In this document: positions 1-9,103 of the stretch, in pieces | Layout of the letters: each line of letters opens with the position of its first letter | How positions within the stretch are numbered: the first letter of the stretch is position 1 | The notes under the pieces: model-generated | Seen by the model: the letters and a program-made list of their open reading frames with translations, nothing else | Told to the model about the DNA's origin: nothing | Database searches by the model: none | Assembly (NCBI RefSeq): GCF_001544475.1 | Contig: NZ_FCNW02000001.1 | Span: 496,001 to 560,000 of the forward strand | DNA from: Caballeronia humi | GTDB lineage: Bacteria > Pseudomonadota > Gammaproteobacteria > Burkholderiales > Burkholderiaceae | Length of the DNA: 64,000 nucleotides | Reading direction: 5' to 3' | Translations under genes and position numbers: made by a program

Positions 1-303
1 GAGCACGCCCATGTTCAGCTTCGGGTCGATGTCCTTCATCACCGCGATTTCGATCAGGTAACCGATCGCGCCCGCGAGACCCGCCGTGCCGTTGTTGTCC
101 TTCGCGAAACCCACCGCCACGCCGATCGCGAACAGGAGCGGCAAATTCGTGAAGATCGCGTCGCCGGCGTCGGCGATCATCTTGATATTGAAAACGTCCG
201 GCTGGCCTAGCCGCAACAGCAGCCCGGCCACGGGTAAAACGGCAATCGGCAGCATCAGCGCGCGGCCTAGGCGCTGCATTTTTGCAAACGGGTTAGCGTC
301 CAT
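1..303 (-). CDS. nagE: PTS N-acetylglucosamine EIICB component, N-terminal part
   Basis: Partial gene: the window holds the first 101 codons and the rest lies before base 1. The peptide starts MDANPFAKMQRLGRALMLPI and continues with hydrophobic segments and a GFAKDNNGTAGLAG stretch, typical of the membrane EIIC domain of the glucose/GlcNAc PTS family. The product would import N-acetylglucosamine and phosphorylate it using phosphate relayed from the EIIA-HPr-EI fusion encoded just upstream on the same strand. It is the last visible gene of the nag operon, after a 79-base gap. Substrate specificity is inferred from nagA and the deaminase in the operon. Confidence 0.85.
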   Translation of the reverse strand, partial: MDANPFAKMQRLGRALMLPIAVLPVAGLLLRLGQPDVFNIKMIADAGDAIFTNLPLLFAIGVAVGFAKDNNGTAGLAGAIGYLIEIAVMKDIDPKLNMGVL

Positions 304-382
304 CGGGTTCTCCAATATATATGTAGGTCTTGTCGTTGCTGGGGTTATATAAGGCCGCGAAGGGCCGGCGCCGGACGGACGA

Positions 383-2950
383 TTAGTCCAGCGGCCAGAT
401 TTCGCGGCTTGCTGCTCTTACTGCCTGAGCCGATTCGAGCGCGAGGGCATCCTCGGCGCGCTGACGGCAAAGCGGGTAATCGAGATTGCGAACGCGCGCC
501 TTGATGCCGGGCACCGACACCGGATCGACCGACAATTCCGTCACGCCGAGGCCGACCAGCAGTGGCACCGCGACCGGATCGCCGCCGAGCGCACCGCACA
601 CGCCGACCCACTTGCCGTGCTTCGCCGCACCCTGCACCGCCGCCTTGATGAGGCGCAACACGGCCGGGTGCAGGCCGTCGGACTGGGCGGCGAGGTCGGG
701 CTGGCAGCGGTCCATCGCGAGCGTGTACTGCGTCAGATCGTTCGTGCCGATCGAGAGGAAATCGGCGTGTTGCGCCAGTTGGTCCGCGAGCAGCGCCGCT
801 GACGGCACTTCGATCATCACGCCGACTTCGATCGCATCCGTCCGGCCGATTTCGCGAGCCAGTTCGTCGATACGCTTTCTGAGACGCACGAGTTCGCCCG
901 AATCCGTGACCATCGGCAGGAGAATGCGCACCGTGCCGAACGGCTGCACGGCGATCAGGCCGCGCAACTGGTCGTCGAGGAGATCGGGGCGCACTTGCGC
1001 GAGACGAATGCCGCGCAAACCGAGCGCCGGGTTCGTCTCGGGCGGCAGCGTCAGGTAATCGACTTCCTTGTCCGCGCCCACGTCGAGCGTGCGGATGATC
1101 GCCGTGCGGCCCTTCAGTGCATCGACGATGCCCTGGTAGCTGTCCTTGTGCTCGTCCTTCGTCGGCGCCGAGGCGCGGTGGATGAAGAGCAGCTCCGTCC
1201 GCAGCAAGCCGACCGAATCGGCCCCGTTTTCGACGGCGGTCCGCGCGTCGTCGAGCGTCGCGATGTTCGCGGCGACCTCGATCGCGCGGCCATCGCTCGT
1301 CGTCGCCGCTTGTTGCGACGTGCGGCGGTTCGCCTCCCGCACGCCCGCGAGACGCTGGCGTTCGAACCGCGCGCGTTCGACATCGAGCGCGGTCGGCGCG
1401 TGTTCGAGCCGTCCCGCCGATGCATCGACCACCACTTGCGTGCCTTCCGGCACGGCATGCAGCGCATCGCCGACGGCGACAAGCGCGGGAATGCCGATCT
1501 GGCGCGCGATGATCGCCGCGTGCGAGGTCGCGCCGCCGCGCGCCATGACGAGCGCGGTGACGCGCGTGCGGTCGAGCGACGAGAGATCGGACGGCGTGAA
1601 TTCGTCGGCGGCGAGGACGGCTTCGTCCGGCAGCTCGCGCGCCGACGTGTTCTTGTAGCCGAGCGCGCGCAGCACGCGCTTTTCGATGTCGCGCAAGTCG
1701 GCGGCGCGTTCAGCGAGCAGCGCGTCCTCGATTTTCGACAACAACGCGATCTGCGCGCGGATCGCCTCGCGCCACGCGAAACCGGCGCTCTTGCCGAGGC
1801 TGATCAGGTCGCGTGCGGCATCGACGAGCGTCGGGTCTTCCAGCAGCACGCGATGCACCGCGAAAATCCCCGCCTCGCCGACCGCGCCGCGTTGCGACGC
1901 GGTGCGCACGGTTTCGTCGAGTTCGGCATCGATGGCGGTGATCGCGCGGTCGAGCGCATGGCTTTCCGCCGACGACGAGCCGCTCGCCTGCTCGGGCGGT
2001 GTGATCTCCTGGTCGTCCCAGCGCACGAGCGTGCCGACCGCGATGCCGGGCGACGCGCACACGCCCGCGAGCGTGTTCGGGTCGAGCGGCCGGCCGGACG
2101 GCGGCGTCGCGGGAACTGGCGCGGGCGACTTGGCGCGCGCCGGCGTCTCTTCGACTTCGCCGTGCGCCGCGCGCAGCAATTCGTTCGCGACGGCTTCAAC
2201 CGCCTGCGACGCCTGCGCGCCGATACCGAGCAACTCGATCGTCGCGCCTTCTCCCGCGCCGAGGCTGAGCAATCCGACGACGCTTTCGATCGGCGCCTTG
2301 CGGCCTTCGAAGCGCACTTCCACTTTGGCGTCGAAGCCGCGCGCAGCTTCGCGAGCGCGGGCCGCCGGCCGCGCATGCAGGCCGCCCGCATGGGCGAGCG
2401 TCACGTTGCGGCGGGCTTCATCGGTGAAATTGGCGTCGCTGCGGGCGGCATCGGCTTTTGCGCCGTCTTTCGCGCGCAGCACGAGCAGACGTCCTTCACC
2501 CGCTCTCAGCACGCCGCGCCCCGCCCGCTCGACGACTTCGAACGCGTCGCTGTTCGCCACCGCGATCACCGAGACGAGGCTCGGCGCATGGCGCGCGACA
2601 AAATCCGCGTCGAATTCGATCAGCGCCTGACCCGCGCGCACCGTCGCGCCCTGCTCGATCTTCGGCGTGAAGCCCTTGCCGCCCAGCTCGACCGTGTCGA
2701 TACCGATATGCAACAGGATTTCCGCACCTTCGGCCGTGCGCAGCGTGACGGCGTGATTGGTGCGCGCGAGATGCGTGATCGTGCCGTCGCACGGCGCAAC
2801 GAGCACGCCATCGAGCGGATCGATGCCGATGCCGTCGCCGAACATGCCCTCGGCGAACACGGGATCGGGCACGTCGGCGAGCGGCACGACGGGACCGGTG
2901 AACGGCGCGAGCAGGACGAAGCTGCTGGCGGTTTGGCTGGAATGATTCAA
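383..2950 (-). CDS. nagF: PTS EIIA-HPr-EI multidomain phosphotransferase
   Basis: A three-domain PTS protein of about 855 residues. Residues about 10-150 are a glucose-family EIIA domain (active His81 in LLHIGIDTV). Residues about 180-265 are HPr (His192 in GGLHARPAAR). The rest is enzyme I, with the phospho-His motif GGATSHAAIIAR (His477) and the C-terminal PEP-binding region including GTNDLTQYTLAMDR. It carries the whole soluble relay from PEP to the GlcNAc permease. I chose a TTG start at 2950 because GAGGAG sits six bases before it and the EIIA fold begins soon after; an in-frame ATG at 2974 has only a weak ribosome site. It lies 36 bases after the deaminase gene. Confidence 0.92.
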   Translation of the reverse strand: MNHSSQTASSFVLLAPFTGPVVPLADVPDPVFAEGMFGDGIGIDPLDGVLVAPCDGTITHLARTNHAVTLRTAEGAEILLHIGIDTVELGGKGFTPKIEQGATVRAGQALIEFDADFVARHAPSLVSVIAVANSDAFEVVERAGRGVLRAGEGRLLVLRAKDGAKADAARSDANFTDEARRNVTLAHAGGLHARPAARAREAARGFDAKVEVRFEGRKAPIESVVGLLSLGAGEGATIELLGIGAQASQAVEAVANELLRAAHGEVEETPARAKSPAPVPATPPSGRPLDPNTLAGVCASPGIAVGTLVRWDDQEITPPEQASGSSSAESHALDRAITAIDAELDETVRTASQRGAVGEAGIFAVHRVLLEDPTLVDAARDLISLGKSAGFAWREAIRAQIALLSKIEDALLAERAADLRDIEKRVLRALGYKNTSARELPDEAVLAADEFTPSDLSSLDRTRVTALVMARGGATSHAAIIARQIGIPALVAVGDALHAVPEGTQVVVDASAGRLEHAPTALDVERARFERQRLAGVREANRRTSQQAATTSDGRAIEVAANIATLDDARTAVENGADSVGLLRTELLFIHRASAPTKDEHKDSYQGIVDALKGRTAIIRTLDVGADKEVDYLTLPPETNPALGLRGIRLAQVRPDLLDDQLRGLIAVQPFGTVRILLPMVTDSGELVRLRKRIDELAREIGRTDAIEVGVMIEVPSAALLADQLAQHADFLSIGTNDLTQYTLAMDRCQPDLAAQSDGLHPAVLRLIKAAVQGAAKHGKWVGVCGALGGDPVAVPLLVGLGVTELSVDPVSVPGIKARVRNLDYPLCRQRAEDALALESAQAVRAASREIWPLD

Positions 2951-2986
2951 CAGGGACTCCTCGGCACGGCGCATCGGATGACTCGC

Positions 2987-4003
2987 TCAGTGAGTTTCGG
3001 TGACTTTGTTCAGGTGGCGCGGCGCGTCGGGATTGCGCCCGCGCGCGGCGGCCAGACCTGCGGCCATCACGTAGAAGGAAAGAATGGCGGCGATCGGATC
3101 GAGCGCCGGGTGGTCGGTCGGGGCCAGCGGCAGGTCGGCTTCGGCGATATCTTCTGGCGCCGCGAGCAGCACGCGCGCGCCGCGAGCGCGCATGTCGCGC
3201 GCAAGCTGGATCAGGCCCTCTTGCTCGGGTCCGCGCGGCGCGAACACGAGCAGCGGATAGTCACGGTCGATGATTTCCATCGGGCCGTGACGCACTTCGG
3301 CGCTCGAAAACGCTTCGGCCTGGATACCCGAGGTTTCCTTGAGCTTCAACGCCGCTTCCTGCGCGATCGCGAGCCCGAGTCCGCGTCCGATCACGATCAT
3401 GCGATCGACGCCCTTCAGTTCATCGACGGCTTTCGACCAGTCGAGCTTGCCCGCCCGGCGCAGCGCGTCGGGCAGCGTTTTGAGCGCATTGAGCAGTTCG
3501 GCGTCGCGCTGGACGTGCGCGATGACGATCGCCGAGAGCGACAGCATCGCGATATAGCTTTTCGTTGCGGCGACGCTCAGTTCGGCGCCCGCGAGCAGCG
3601 GCAGGTGCCATTCGCAGGCATCGGCGAGCGGCGAATTCGGCGCGTTGACGGCGGCGACAGTGAACGCGCCCGCCTGGCGCAGCGCCTGCATCGTGCCTAC
3701 GAGATCGGGGCTCTTGCCCGACTGCGAGAACGCGACGGCCAGTTGCCCGGCGACGCGCAGCGGCGCCTGCTGGAGCGTCGCGACCGACATCGGCAGCGAC
3801 GCGACCGGCACACCGATGCGGCTCATCGTGAGGCTCGCGAAGTAGCTCGCGGCGTGATCGGAACTGCCACGCGCGACCGTCAGTGCGACGTGGCGCGGGA
3901 CTTCGGCGAGCTTGACGGCGAGCGCCTCGATGGACGCGGTATCGGCGAGCTGGGCGGCGACCACATCGGCGGACGCCAGCGCCTCGTTAAGCATATTCGA
4001 CAA
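2987..4003 (-). CDS. SIS-domain glucosamine-6-phosphate deaminase (NagB-II type)
   Basis: A 338-residue protein with two SIS (sugar isomerase) domains, like the isomerase half of GlmS but without the glutaminase half. Visible SIS motifs include VARGSSDHAASYFASL, AFSQSGKSPDLV and AEAFSSAEVRHGPMEI. Such stand-alone proteins next to nagA are usually NagB-II deaminases converting glucosamine-6-phosphate to fructose-6-phosphate; they are sometimes labelled glmS2 or agaS. The start is TTG at 4003, five bases after AAGGAGA, so the gene overlaps the end of nagA by 17 bases and is probably translationally coupled to it. The deaminase role is inferred from the operon. Confidence 0.85.
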   Translation of the reverse strand: MSNMLNEALASADVVAAQLADTASIEALAVKLAEVPRHVALTVARGSSDHAASYFASLTMSRIGVPVASLPMSVATLQQAPLRVAGQLAVAFSQSGKSPDLVGTMQALRQAGAFTVAAVNAPNSPLADACEWHLPLLAGAELSVAATKSYIAMLSLSAIVIAHVQRDAELLNALKTLPDALRRAGKLDWSKAVDELKGVDRMIVIGRGLGLAIAQEAALKLKETSGIQAEAFSSAEVRHGPMEIIDRDYPLLVFAPRGPEQEGLIQLARDMRARGARVLLAAPEDIAEADLPLAPTDHPALDPIAAILSFYVMAAGLAAARGRNPDAPRHLNKVTETH

Positions 4004-5090
4004 TCGATTCTCCTTCGACGTAAGTGGCCGTCAGCGCGAGGTCGCGATCGATGACGACAAGGTCGGCCCACGCGCCGCGTGCGATGCGCCCGCGGTCTTC
4101 GAGTCCGAGGTAATCGGCGGCGAAACGCGACAGCCGGTTCGAGACGTCCGCCATCGGCAAGCCGAGCGAGACGAGGTTGCGCAACGCCTGATCCATCGTG
4201 AGGGTGCTGCCGGCGAGCGTGCCGTCGGCGAGACGCACGCCGCCCATGCACTTCGTGACGTGCTGGCTGCCGAGGCGGTATTCGCCGTCGGGCATGCCGG
4301 ACGCCGACGTGCTGTCGGTGACGACGTAGAGATGCGGGATCGCGCGCAACGCCGCGCGAATCGCGCCCGGATGAACGTGCAGCAGGTCGGGGATCAGCTC
4401 CGCGTACTCGGCGTGCGCGAGCGCGGCGCCGACCATGCCGGGATCGCGGTGATGCAGCGGCGACATCGCGTTGAACAGATGCGTGAAGCCGCACGCGCCG
4501 TGCTTGAGCGCGGCGACGGCGTCGTCGTAGGTGCCGAGCGAGTGGCCCAGTTGCACGCGCACGCCGCGCGCCGCCATCTCCGCGATGATGTCGAGATGCC
4601 CGGCGATTTCCGGCGCGATCGTGACGACGCGGATCGGCGCGAGTGACAGGTACTTCAGGACTTCATCGCGCACGGCGACGGCGGCGGCGTCCGGCTGCGC
4701 GCCGAGCTTGCCGGGATTGATGTACGGGCCTTCGAGATGCACGCCGAGCATGCGCGCGCCACCCGTCGCGCGGGTTTTGGCTTGCTCGCCCAAGCCCGCG
4801 ACGACGTCCATCAGTTCGTCGCGCGGCGCGGTCATCGTTGTGGCGAGGAGACTCGTCGTGCCGTGCTGGGCGTGAAGGCGCGCGACGGTCTGCGCGGCGT
4901 CGCCGCCTTCCATGATGTCGCGCCCGCCGCCGCCGTGCACGTGCAGGTCGATGAAACCCGGCAGGATGTACGGCGCATCGTTCATCGATGGATCGGCGCG
5001 CTCGCCTTCGAGCGCCGTCACGCGGCCGTTCTCGAAGCGGATCGAGCCGAGGATCCAGCCGGCGGTGGTAAGTATGTTTCCTTTGAGCAT
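3987..5090 (-). CDS. nagA: N-acetylglucosamine-6-phosphate deacetylase
   Basis: A 367-residue amidohydrolase that removes acetate from GlcNAc-6-phosphate to give glucosamine-6-phosphate. Family motifs are clear: the metal-binding FIDLHVHGGGGRDIMEG, LEGPYINPGKLGAQ, GHSLGTYDDAVAAL, GFTHLFNAMSPLHHRDPG and VTDSTSASGMPDGEY, which holds the catalytic Asp. I chose the ATG at 5090 (MLKGNILTTAG) because AGAGAA lies seven bases before it; upstream in-frame codons run through non-conserved sequence. It follows the GntR regulator by 134 bases and overlaps the next gene. Confidence 0.95.
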   Translation of the reverse strand: MLKGNILTTAGWILGSIRFENGRVTALEGERADPSMNDAPYILPGFIDLHVHGGGGRDIMEGGDAAQTVARLHAQHGTTSLLATTMTAPRDELMDVVAGLGEQAKTRATGGARMLGVHLEGPYINPGKLGAQPDAAAVAVRDEVLKYLSLAPIRVVTIAPEIAGHLDIIAEMAARGVRVQLGHSLGTYDDAVAALKHGACGFTHLFNAMSPLHHRDPGMVGAALAHAEYAELIPDLLHVHPGAIRAALRAIPHLYVVTDSTSASGMPDGEYRLGSQHVTKCMGGVRLADGTLAGSTLTMDQALRNLVSLGLPMADVSNRLSRFAADYLGLEDRGRIARGAWADLVVIDRDLALTATYVEGESIVEYA

Positions 5091-5224
5091 GAAGTTCTCT
5101 GTGAAACGGGATGCATGGTGAGGCTGAAAACCGGTCGCGCCTTGCTGCGAGCAGGCTGACCAACTGCGTCCGGCGTCTTTGTCCTCTCGTTTTTCTTGGC
5201 TGGTGTTGCGCGCCTGTACCGGCG

Positions 5225-5959
5225 CTATCGATGAAGCTCCGCGACGAAGTCGTAGTAGTCGTCGCGGCAATAGGTGTCCGTCAGTTCGATCGCGCGCTGG
5301 TCCGACGAATAGCCGATACGCGTAATCACGAGCAGCGCGGCGCGCGGCGCGATGCCCATCAGCCGCGCGATCTCGGCGCCCGCATTGACCGCGCGAAAGT
5401 GCTGGAGCGCGCGTACTACCGACGTGCCGCGCTCCTCCAGATAGCGATACAGCGACGCGCCGATCGCAAGCGGCTGCGGCACAACCGACGCCGGCAATGT
5501 GGAATGCTCGACCGCCATGACAATGCCGTCCGCGCGGCGCAACCGTCGCAAACTCGCGACGCCAGCTCCCGGCGACAAACCCAGTTGCACCATTTCGTCG
5601 CGGCTCGCGGTGCGCACTTCGCGCGCGAGCCAGACCGAATCGGGTTTGAAGCCGCGCTGCTCCATCTTCTTCGTGAATCCGGTAAGCCGCGAGAGCGGAT
5701 CTTCGACGCGCGGCGTGATGAAACTGCCCGCGCCGCGCACCCGGCGAATCAGCCCTTGCTCGACAAGCAGCGCAATCGCGTTGCGCGCCGTGATCCGCGA
5801 AACGCCGACGCCCTCCGACAAACTCCGCTCCGACGGCAGCGCTTCACCCGCGGACCAGGCGCCCGCGTGAATCGCGGTGGCGAGACGGGCGGCGAGCTGC
5901 AAGTACAGCGGGGTGCTGTTTTGCGCGTCGGGGGCCAAGTCTCGCCAGCGATCGTCCAT
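5225..5959 (-). CDS. GntR/HutC-family regulator of the nag operon
   Basis: A 244-residue regulator. Residues about 17-85 form the GntR winged helix (LPSERSLSEGVGVSRITARNAI...LVEQGLIRRVRGAGSF) and the remainder is a UTRA effector domain. It heads the GlcNAc operon on the same strand, so it is most likely a NagR/NagQ/DasR-type repressor responding to an amino-sugar phosphate. A good sigma-70 promoter lies 37-64 bases upstream. The effector and the operator are inferred from context only. Confidence 0.88.
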   Translation of the reverse strand: MDDRWRDLAPDAQNSTPLYLQLAARLATAIHAGAWSAGEALPSERSLSEGVGVSRITARNAIALLVEQGLIRRVRGAGSFITPRVEDPLSRLTGFTKKMEQRGFKPDSVWLAREVRTASRDEMVQLGLSPGAGVASLRRLRRADGIVMAVEHSTLPASVVPQPLAIGASLYRYLEERGTSVVRALQHFRAVNAGAEIARLMGIAPRAALLVITRIGYSSDQRAIELTDTYCRDDYYDFVAELHR

Positions 5960-5995
5960 CAGAAAGCTCCGGTCTTTTTGCGTTAAGGCGAGCCC

Positions 5996-6023
5996 ATTAT
6001 ATAACCAAAATAATACCAGTCAA
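5996..6023 (-). promoter_or_regulatory. Sigma-70 promoter of the nag operon with 11-bp direct repeats
   Basis: On the minus strand TTGACT (6018-6023) and TATAAT (5996-6001) are 16 bases apart. The spacer and -10 contain two tandem 11-bp units, TGGTATTATTT and TGGTTATATAA (5997-6018 in total), on the same face of the helix. They could be the GntR operator. The -10 lies 37 bases before the regulator's ATG. Confidence 0.6.
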
Positions 6024-6069
6024 TTTTGTGATTTTTAGTCTTTATGACGACGTTTTTATCATAATAATC

Positions 6070-6087
6070 AATATCTTATAAGATATT
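6070..6087. promoter_or_regulatory. 18-bp perfect palindrome, candidate operator
   Basis: AATATCTTATAAGATATT is a perfect inverted repeat in the AT-rich space between the divergent GntR and MarR-GNAT genes. Its length and symmetry are what a dimeric MarR-family protein would bind. Ownership by either regulator is inference. Confidence 0.5.
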
Positions 6088-6290
6088 CTTAGGTGCTGAC
6101 ATACGTTCTTTGCGGATCAGGATTTACCCCAATCCGTAGCCCAGTCGTTAGCGAGTGGTCCGCCTCAATCGCAACAATATGCAAATCGGCCGTCAAGACG
6201 CACGATCGTGCATTTCATGGGGCACAATGCGTGGAGTTACTTAGGATCGGGAAATGAAAATCCCAGACCGATCAACGAGAGAACGAGGGA

Positions 6291-7217
6291 ATGATGACTG
6301 GTCCAGATCTCATTCGGACGGCCGAAGCAATTCGGAACTTCAATCACTTCTACGCGCGCCACGCGGGTGGACTTCAGGAACGTATTCGCAGCAGCAAATT
6401 CTCGACGAACGAGGTGCGCCTGCTTCACGCGCTCGCGATCGGCGGCGCGCAGACATCGGCGACGGTCGCGCGTCAGCTCAATCTCGACACCGGCTATTTG
6501 AGCCGGCTGCTCACGCGCTTCGAAAGCCGCGGCTATATCACGCGCCGGGTCGACACCCGGGATTCGCGTCGGCACTTCATCATCCTGACGTCGGCAGGAC
6601 GCGCCACGTTCGACGCGATCGATTCGAATGGAATCGGCGAGATGTCGGTGGCGTTGCGTGGCTTCACACGCTGCGAACGCGCGCAGCTCACGTCGTCGAT
6701 GGCGGATATCGCGCGGCTGCTCTCGCCGCCCGTCGATTGCGCGCGGCTGCATCTGCGAGGCGCGCGGCGCGGCGACTTCGGGTGGATCGTCGAGCGTTGC
6801 GCGCAGCTCGATCCCGCCGATCACGCTCGATCACCTTACGAGGCGCATGCGGTCGAAATCGTCGCGCGGGTGTTCGGCATGGGTCAGGCCAGCGCGCCGC
6901 GCGCGTCGTGCTGGATCGCCGAGCAGGAGAACGGAGCGCGGGTCGGTGCGGCGGTCGTCATCGCGGCGTCGGGCAGCGAGGCGCGTATCGAACTGCTGTT
7001 CGTCGAGCCGGGGGCGAGGCGGCGCGGGCTCGGGCAAAGACTCGTCGATGCGTGCTCGGCCTTTGCGTCGGAGGCGGGATTCGAGCGGCTGACGTGCTGC
7101 ATCGAGGAATCGCGGGGGGATCTGCATCGGCTCGCCGAGCAGACGTGCTTCGCCTTGCGTGAGCGCGTGGCGGCGGGAAGTGTGTGGCAGCGGTCGGTGG
7201 CTGCGCAATATGCTTGA
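6291..7217 (+). CDS. MarR-family regulator fused to a GNAT acetyltransferase domain
   Basis: A 308-residue two-domain protein. Residues about 10-145 are a MarR winged helix (FSTNEVRLLHALAIGG, TSATVARQLNLDTGYLSRLL, GYITRRVDTRDSRRHF). Residues about 150-305 look like a GNAT acetyltransferase, with the acetyl-CoA loop region IELLFVEPGARRRGLGQRLV. Such fusions exist in proteobacteria but their substrates are mostly unknown. Two adjacent ATGs (6291, 6294) follow GAGGGA closely; either may be used. It stands alone and is divergent from the nag operon across an 18-bp perfect palindrome, which suggests autoregulation. The acetylation substrate cannot be told from sequence. Confidence 0.85.
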   Translation: MMTGPDLIRTAEAIRNFNHFYARHAGGLQERIRSSKFSTNEVRLLHALAIGGAQTSATVARQLNLDTGYLSRLLTRFESRGYITRRVDTRDSRRHFIILTSAGRATFDAIDSNGIGEMSVALRGFTRCERAQLTSSMADIARLLSPPVDCARLHLRGARRGDFGWIVERCAQLDPADHARSPYEAHAVEIVARVFGMGQASAPRASCWIAEQENGARVGAAVVIAASGSEARIELLFVEPGARRRGLGQRLVDACSAFASEAGFERLTCCIEESRGDLHRLAEQTCFALRERVAAGSVWQRSVAAQYA

Positions 7218-7580
7218 TGGCGCCTCGTGAATCTCCAACGGTAAAAAGCCATTGCACGCAAATTGGAATGGCTTTTGTCTTCGAAGGCGGGAACGTGTTC
7301 TTCGTTGGTTCGGAAATGCTGCCGGGCTTCACGGAACGGTAGTCTAAGGCGCAGGCGGCGTTCACGATCCGCCGCGCTCTTTAACGCTAGCCGTCCGGCT
7401 GACTGCAACCGCGCGGCGACGCGCTTAGAATCGGCAAGCCAGCCAAGCACCGTGCCGCTGCCGCGCCGTTGCGCGCCGAGCATCGCGCAGCCGAACGTGA
7501 TGCTGCTTACAAGCAGCACAGCGGTTCGCGGTGGCGTTAGGGATTGGCTTGGGAAGAAGAGAGAAAAGTCTGCTACAGGC
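7218..7580. other. Gene-free stretch between convergent genes
   Basis: A 363-base space between the MarR-GNAT gene and the convergent Sco gene. It holds the hairpin at 7244-7276 and a short inverted repeat (TGCTGCTT, AAGCAGCA) at 7501-7518. Open frames here look like shadows; I see no supportable gene. Confidence 0.5.
7244..7276 (+). terminator. Hairpin after the MarR-GNAT gene
   Basis: AAAAGCCATT (7244-7253) and AATGGCTTTT (7267-7276) form a perfect 10-bp stem with a 13-base loop, 27 bases after the stop codon. The 3' arm ends in T's, so it could act as an intrinsic terminator in either direction. Confidence 0.5.
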
Positions 7581-8192
7581 TCAGTCGAGCAGCAGCTTCA
7601 GATCGTGAACCCACGTCTGGACGCCTTGACCGTCGCGGGCGAAAAGGCGTAGCTTGCCTTGCGGATCGAAGACATAGCTCGCGGCGGTGTGGTCCATCGT
7701 GTAGTCGCCGGGGGTTTTGCCGGGCGCCTTCGCGTAGTACACGCGCAGCTCCTTCGAGAGCTTGGCGAGTTGCGCATCGTCGGCGGGACGCAAGCCGATG
7801 AACGACGGATTGAACGCAGTCACGTATTGCGCGAGCAGTTCGGGTGTGTCGCGCGCGGGATCGACGGTGACCATCAGCACCCGCACGCGCTTGCCGTCGG
7901 GGCCGAGTTGCTGCACGGCTTGTGAGAGCTCGGCGAGCGTCGTCGGGCAGACGTCCGGGCAGTGCGTATAGCCGAAGAAAAGGACGACCGCGCGGCCTTT
8001 GAAATCGTCGAGCGTGCGGGTCTTGCCCGACGTATCCGGCAGCGAGAAGTTGCTGCCGAACTGCGTGTTGCCAGTGATGTCGAGGTTCTTGAACTCGGGC
8101 GCCTTGTTGCACCCGGCGACGAGCGCGACGAGGGCACCACCCGCCAGCGCGAGCGCGAGCCGCGCGAAAGTCCTGCGAGCGGGATTGATCAT
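7581..8192 (-). CDS. Sco1/SenC copper chaperone for cytochrome oxidase
   Basis: A 203-residue Sco-family protein that delivers copper to the CuA site of oxidase subunit II. A lipoprotein-like signal ([17 protein letters not shown]) precedes a thioredoxin fold with the copper motif [15 protein letters not shown] and the distal histidine in [15 protein letters not shown], so all three ligands are present. The ATG at 8192 overlaps the heme O synthase stop in an ATGA, which fixes the start and indicates translational coupling. It is the last gene of the SURF1-ctaA-ctaB run. Confidence 0.93.
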   Translation of the reverse strand: MINPARRTFARLALALAGGALVALVAGCNKAPEFKNLDITGNTQFGSNFSLPDTSGKTRTLDDFKGRAVVLFFGYTHCPDVCPTTLAELSQAVQQLGPDGKRVRVLMVTVDPARDTPELLAQYVTAFNPSFIGLRPADDAQLAKLSKELRVYYAKAPGKTPGDYTMDHTAASYVFDPQGKLRLFARDGQGVQTWVHDLKLLLD

Positions 8193-9094
8193 GCGCCGAT
8201 CACCGTGCGCACGTAATGATCGACGAGCAGCGCGCCGAACAGCAGCGACAAATACACGATCGAATAGCGGAAGGTCTTGCGGGCGAGTGCATCGGAATAG
8301 TCGCGATAGATCTTCCACGCGTAGCCGAGGAAGATCGCGCCGAGCACGATCGCCGACGCCAGGTAGATCACGCCGCTCATGCCGGAGATGAACGGCATCA
8401 TCGTGACGGCGAAGAGGATTACTGTGTAGAGGAAGATGTGCAGCCGCGTGTATTGCTCGCCGTGGGTGTTTGGCAGCATTGGCAGGCCGGCGTTCTCGTA
8501 ATCCTTGCGGCGGTAAAGTGCGAGCGCCCAGAAATGCGGCGGCGTCCACACGAAGATGATCAGCACGAGAATCCACGCGTCGCCGGGCACCGCGCCCGTG
8601 ACGGCCGCCCAGCCGAGCGCCGGCGGCATCGCGCCCGACGCCCCGCCGATCACGATGTTCTGCGGCGTGTAGGGTTTGAGGAGCAACGTATAGACCACCG
8701 CATAGCCGACGAAGGTCGCGACGGTGAGCCACATCGTCAGCGGATTGGTGAACGTGTAGAGCGTCGCCATGCCGGCGCCGCCGAGCACCGCCGAGAACAG
8801 CAGGATCTGCGTAGTCGTGATCTCGCCGCGCGCCGACGGACGCCACGACGTGCGCCGCATCATCGCATCGACTTTTTGCTCGACGAGACAGTTGATCGCG
8901 AAGGCCGCGCCCGCCAGCAGCCAGATGCCGACCGTGCCGCCGATCAGCACCTTCCACGGGACCATGCCGGGCGTCGAAAGGAACATGCCGATGACCGCGC
9001 AGAACACCGCGAGTTGCGTCACACGCGGTTTCGTCAGCGCGAGATATTGCGAGACGCGGTTACCGGAGGGGGAAGTTATTGTCGTGCTTTCCAT
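8189..9094 (-). CDS. ctaB: Protoheme IX farnesyltransferase (heme O synthase)
   Basis: A 301-residue UbiA-family integral membrane prenyltransferase that adds farnesyl to heme B, giving heme O for aa3 oxidase. It has the conserved start [20 protein letters not shown], the Asp-containing prenyl-diphosphate motif region ([15 protein letters not shown]) and repeated membrane helices. It lies nine bases after ctaA and overlaps the following Sco gene by four bases. Also known as cyoE in quinol-oxidase systems; the cox context favours the ctaB name. Confidence 0.96.
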   Translation of the reverse strand: MESTTITSPSGNRVSQYLALTKPRVTQLAVFCAVIGMFLSTPGMVPWKVLIGGTVGIWLLAGAAFAINCLVEQKVDAMMRRTSWRPSARGEITTTQILLFSAVLGGAGMATLYTFTNPLTMWLTVATFVGYAVVYTLLLKPYTPQNIVIGGASGAMPPALGWAAVTGAVPGDAWILVLIIFVWTPPHFWALALYRRKDYENAGLPMLPNTHGEQYTRLHIFLYTVILFAVTMMPFISGMSGVIYLASAIVLGAIFLGYAWKIYRDYSDALARKTFRYSIVYLSLLFGALLVDHYVRTVIGA

Positions 9095-9103
9095 GATTTG
9101 GAT

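Larger units (their letters stand above)
5960..6290. other. AT-rich divergent regulatory region
   Basis: A 331-base gene-free space between the divergent nag operon and the MarR-GNAT gene. It is much richer in A and T than its surroundings between about 5990 and 6100 and holds the nag promoter and the 18-bp palindrome. I see no further gene or RNA in the remaining 200 bases. Confidence 0.7.

Noticed and set aside
995-4054. A 1019-codon open frame on the plus strand
   Set aside because: It runs antisense to nagF and the deaminase in the mirror frame of high-GC codons, is extremely rich in Arg, and has no recognisable domain. Long shadow frames are expected at this base composition.
7501-7518. 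Terminator for the Sco gene
   Set aside because: The TGCTGCTT/AAGCAGCA hairpin has a two-base loop and no T-run on the minus strand.
8193-8957. Upstream extension of the Sco frame to 8957
   Set aside because: It would run in a different frame through heme O synthase. The ATGA overlap at 8189-8192 and the signal peptide fix the Sco start at 8192.
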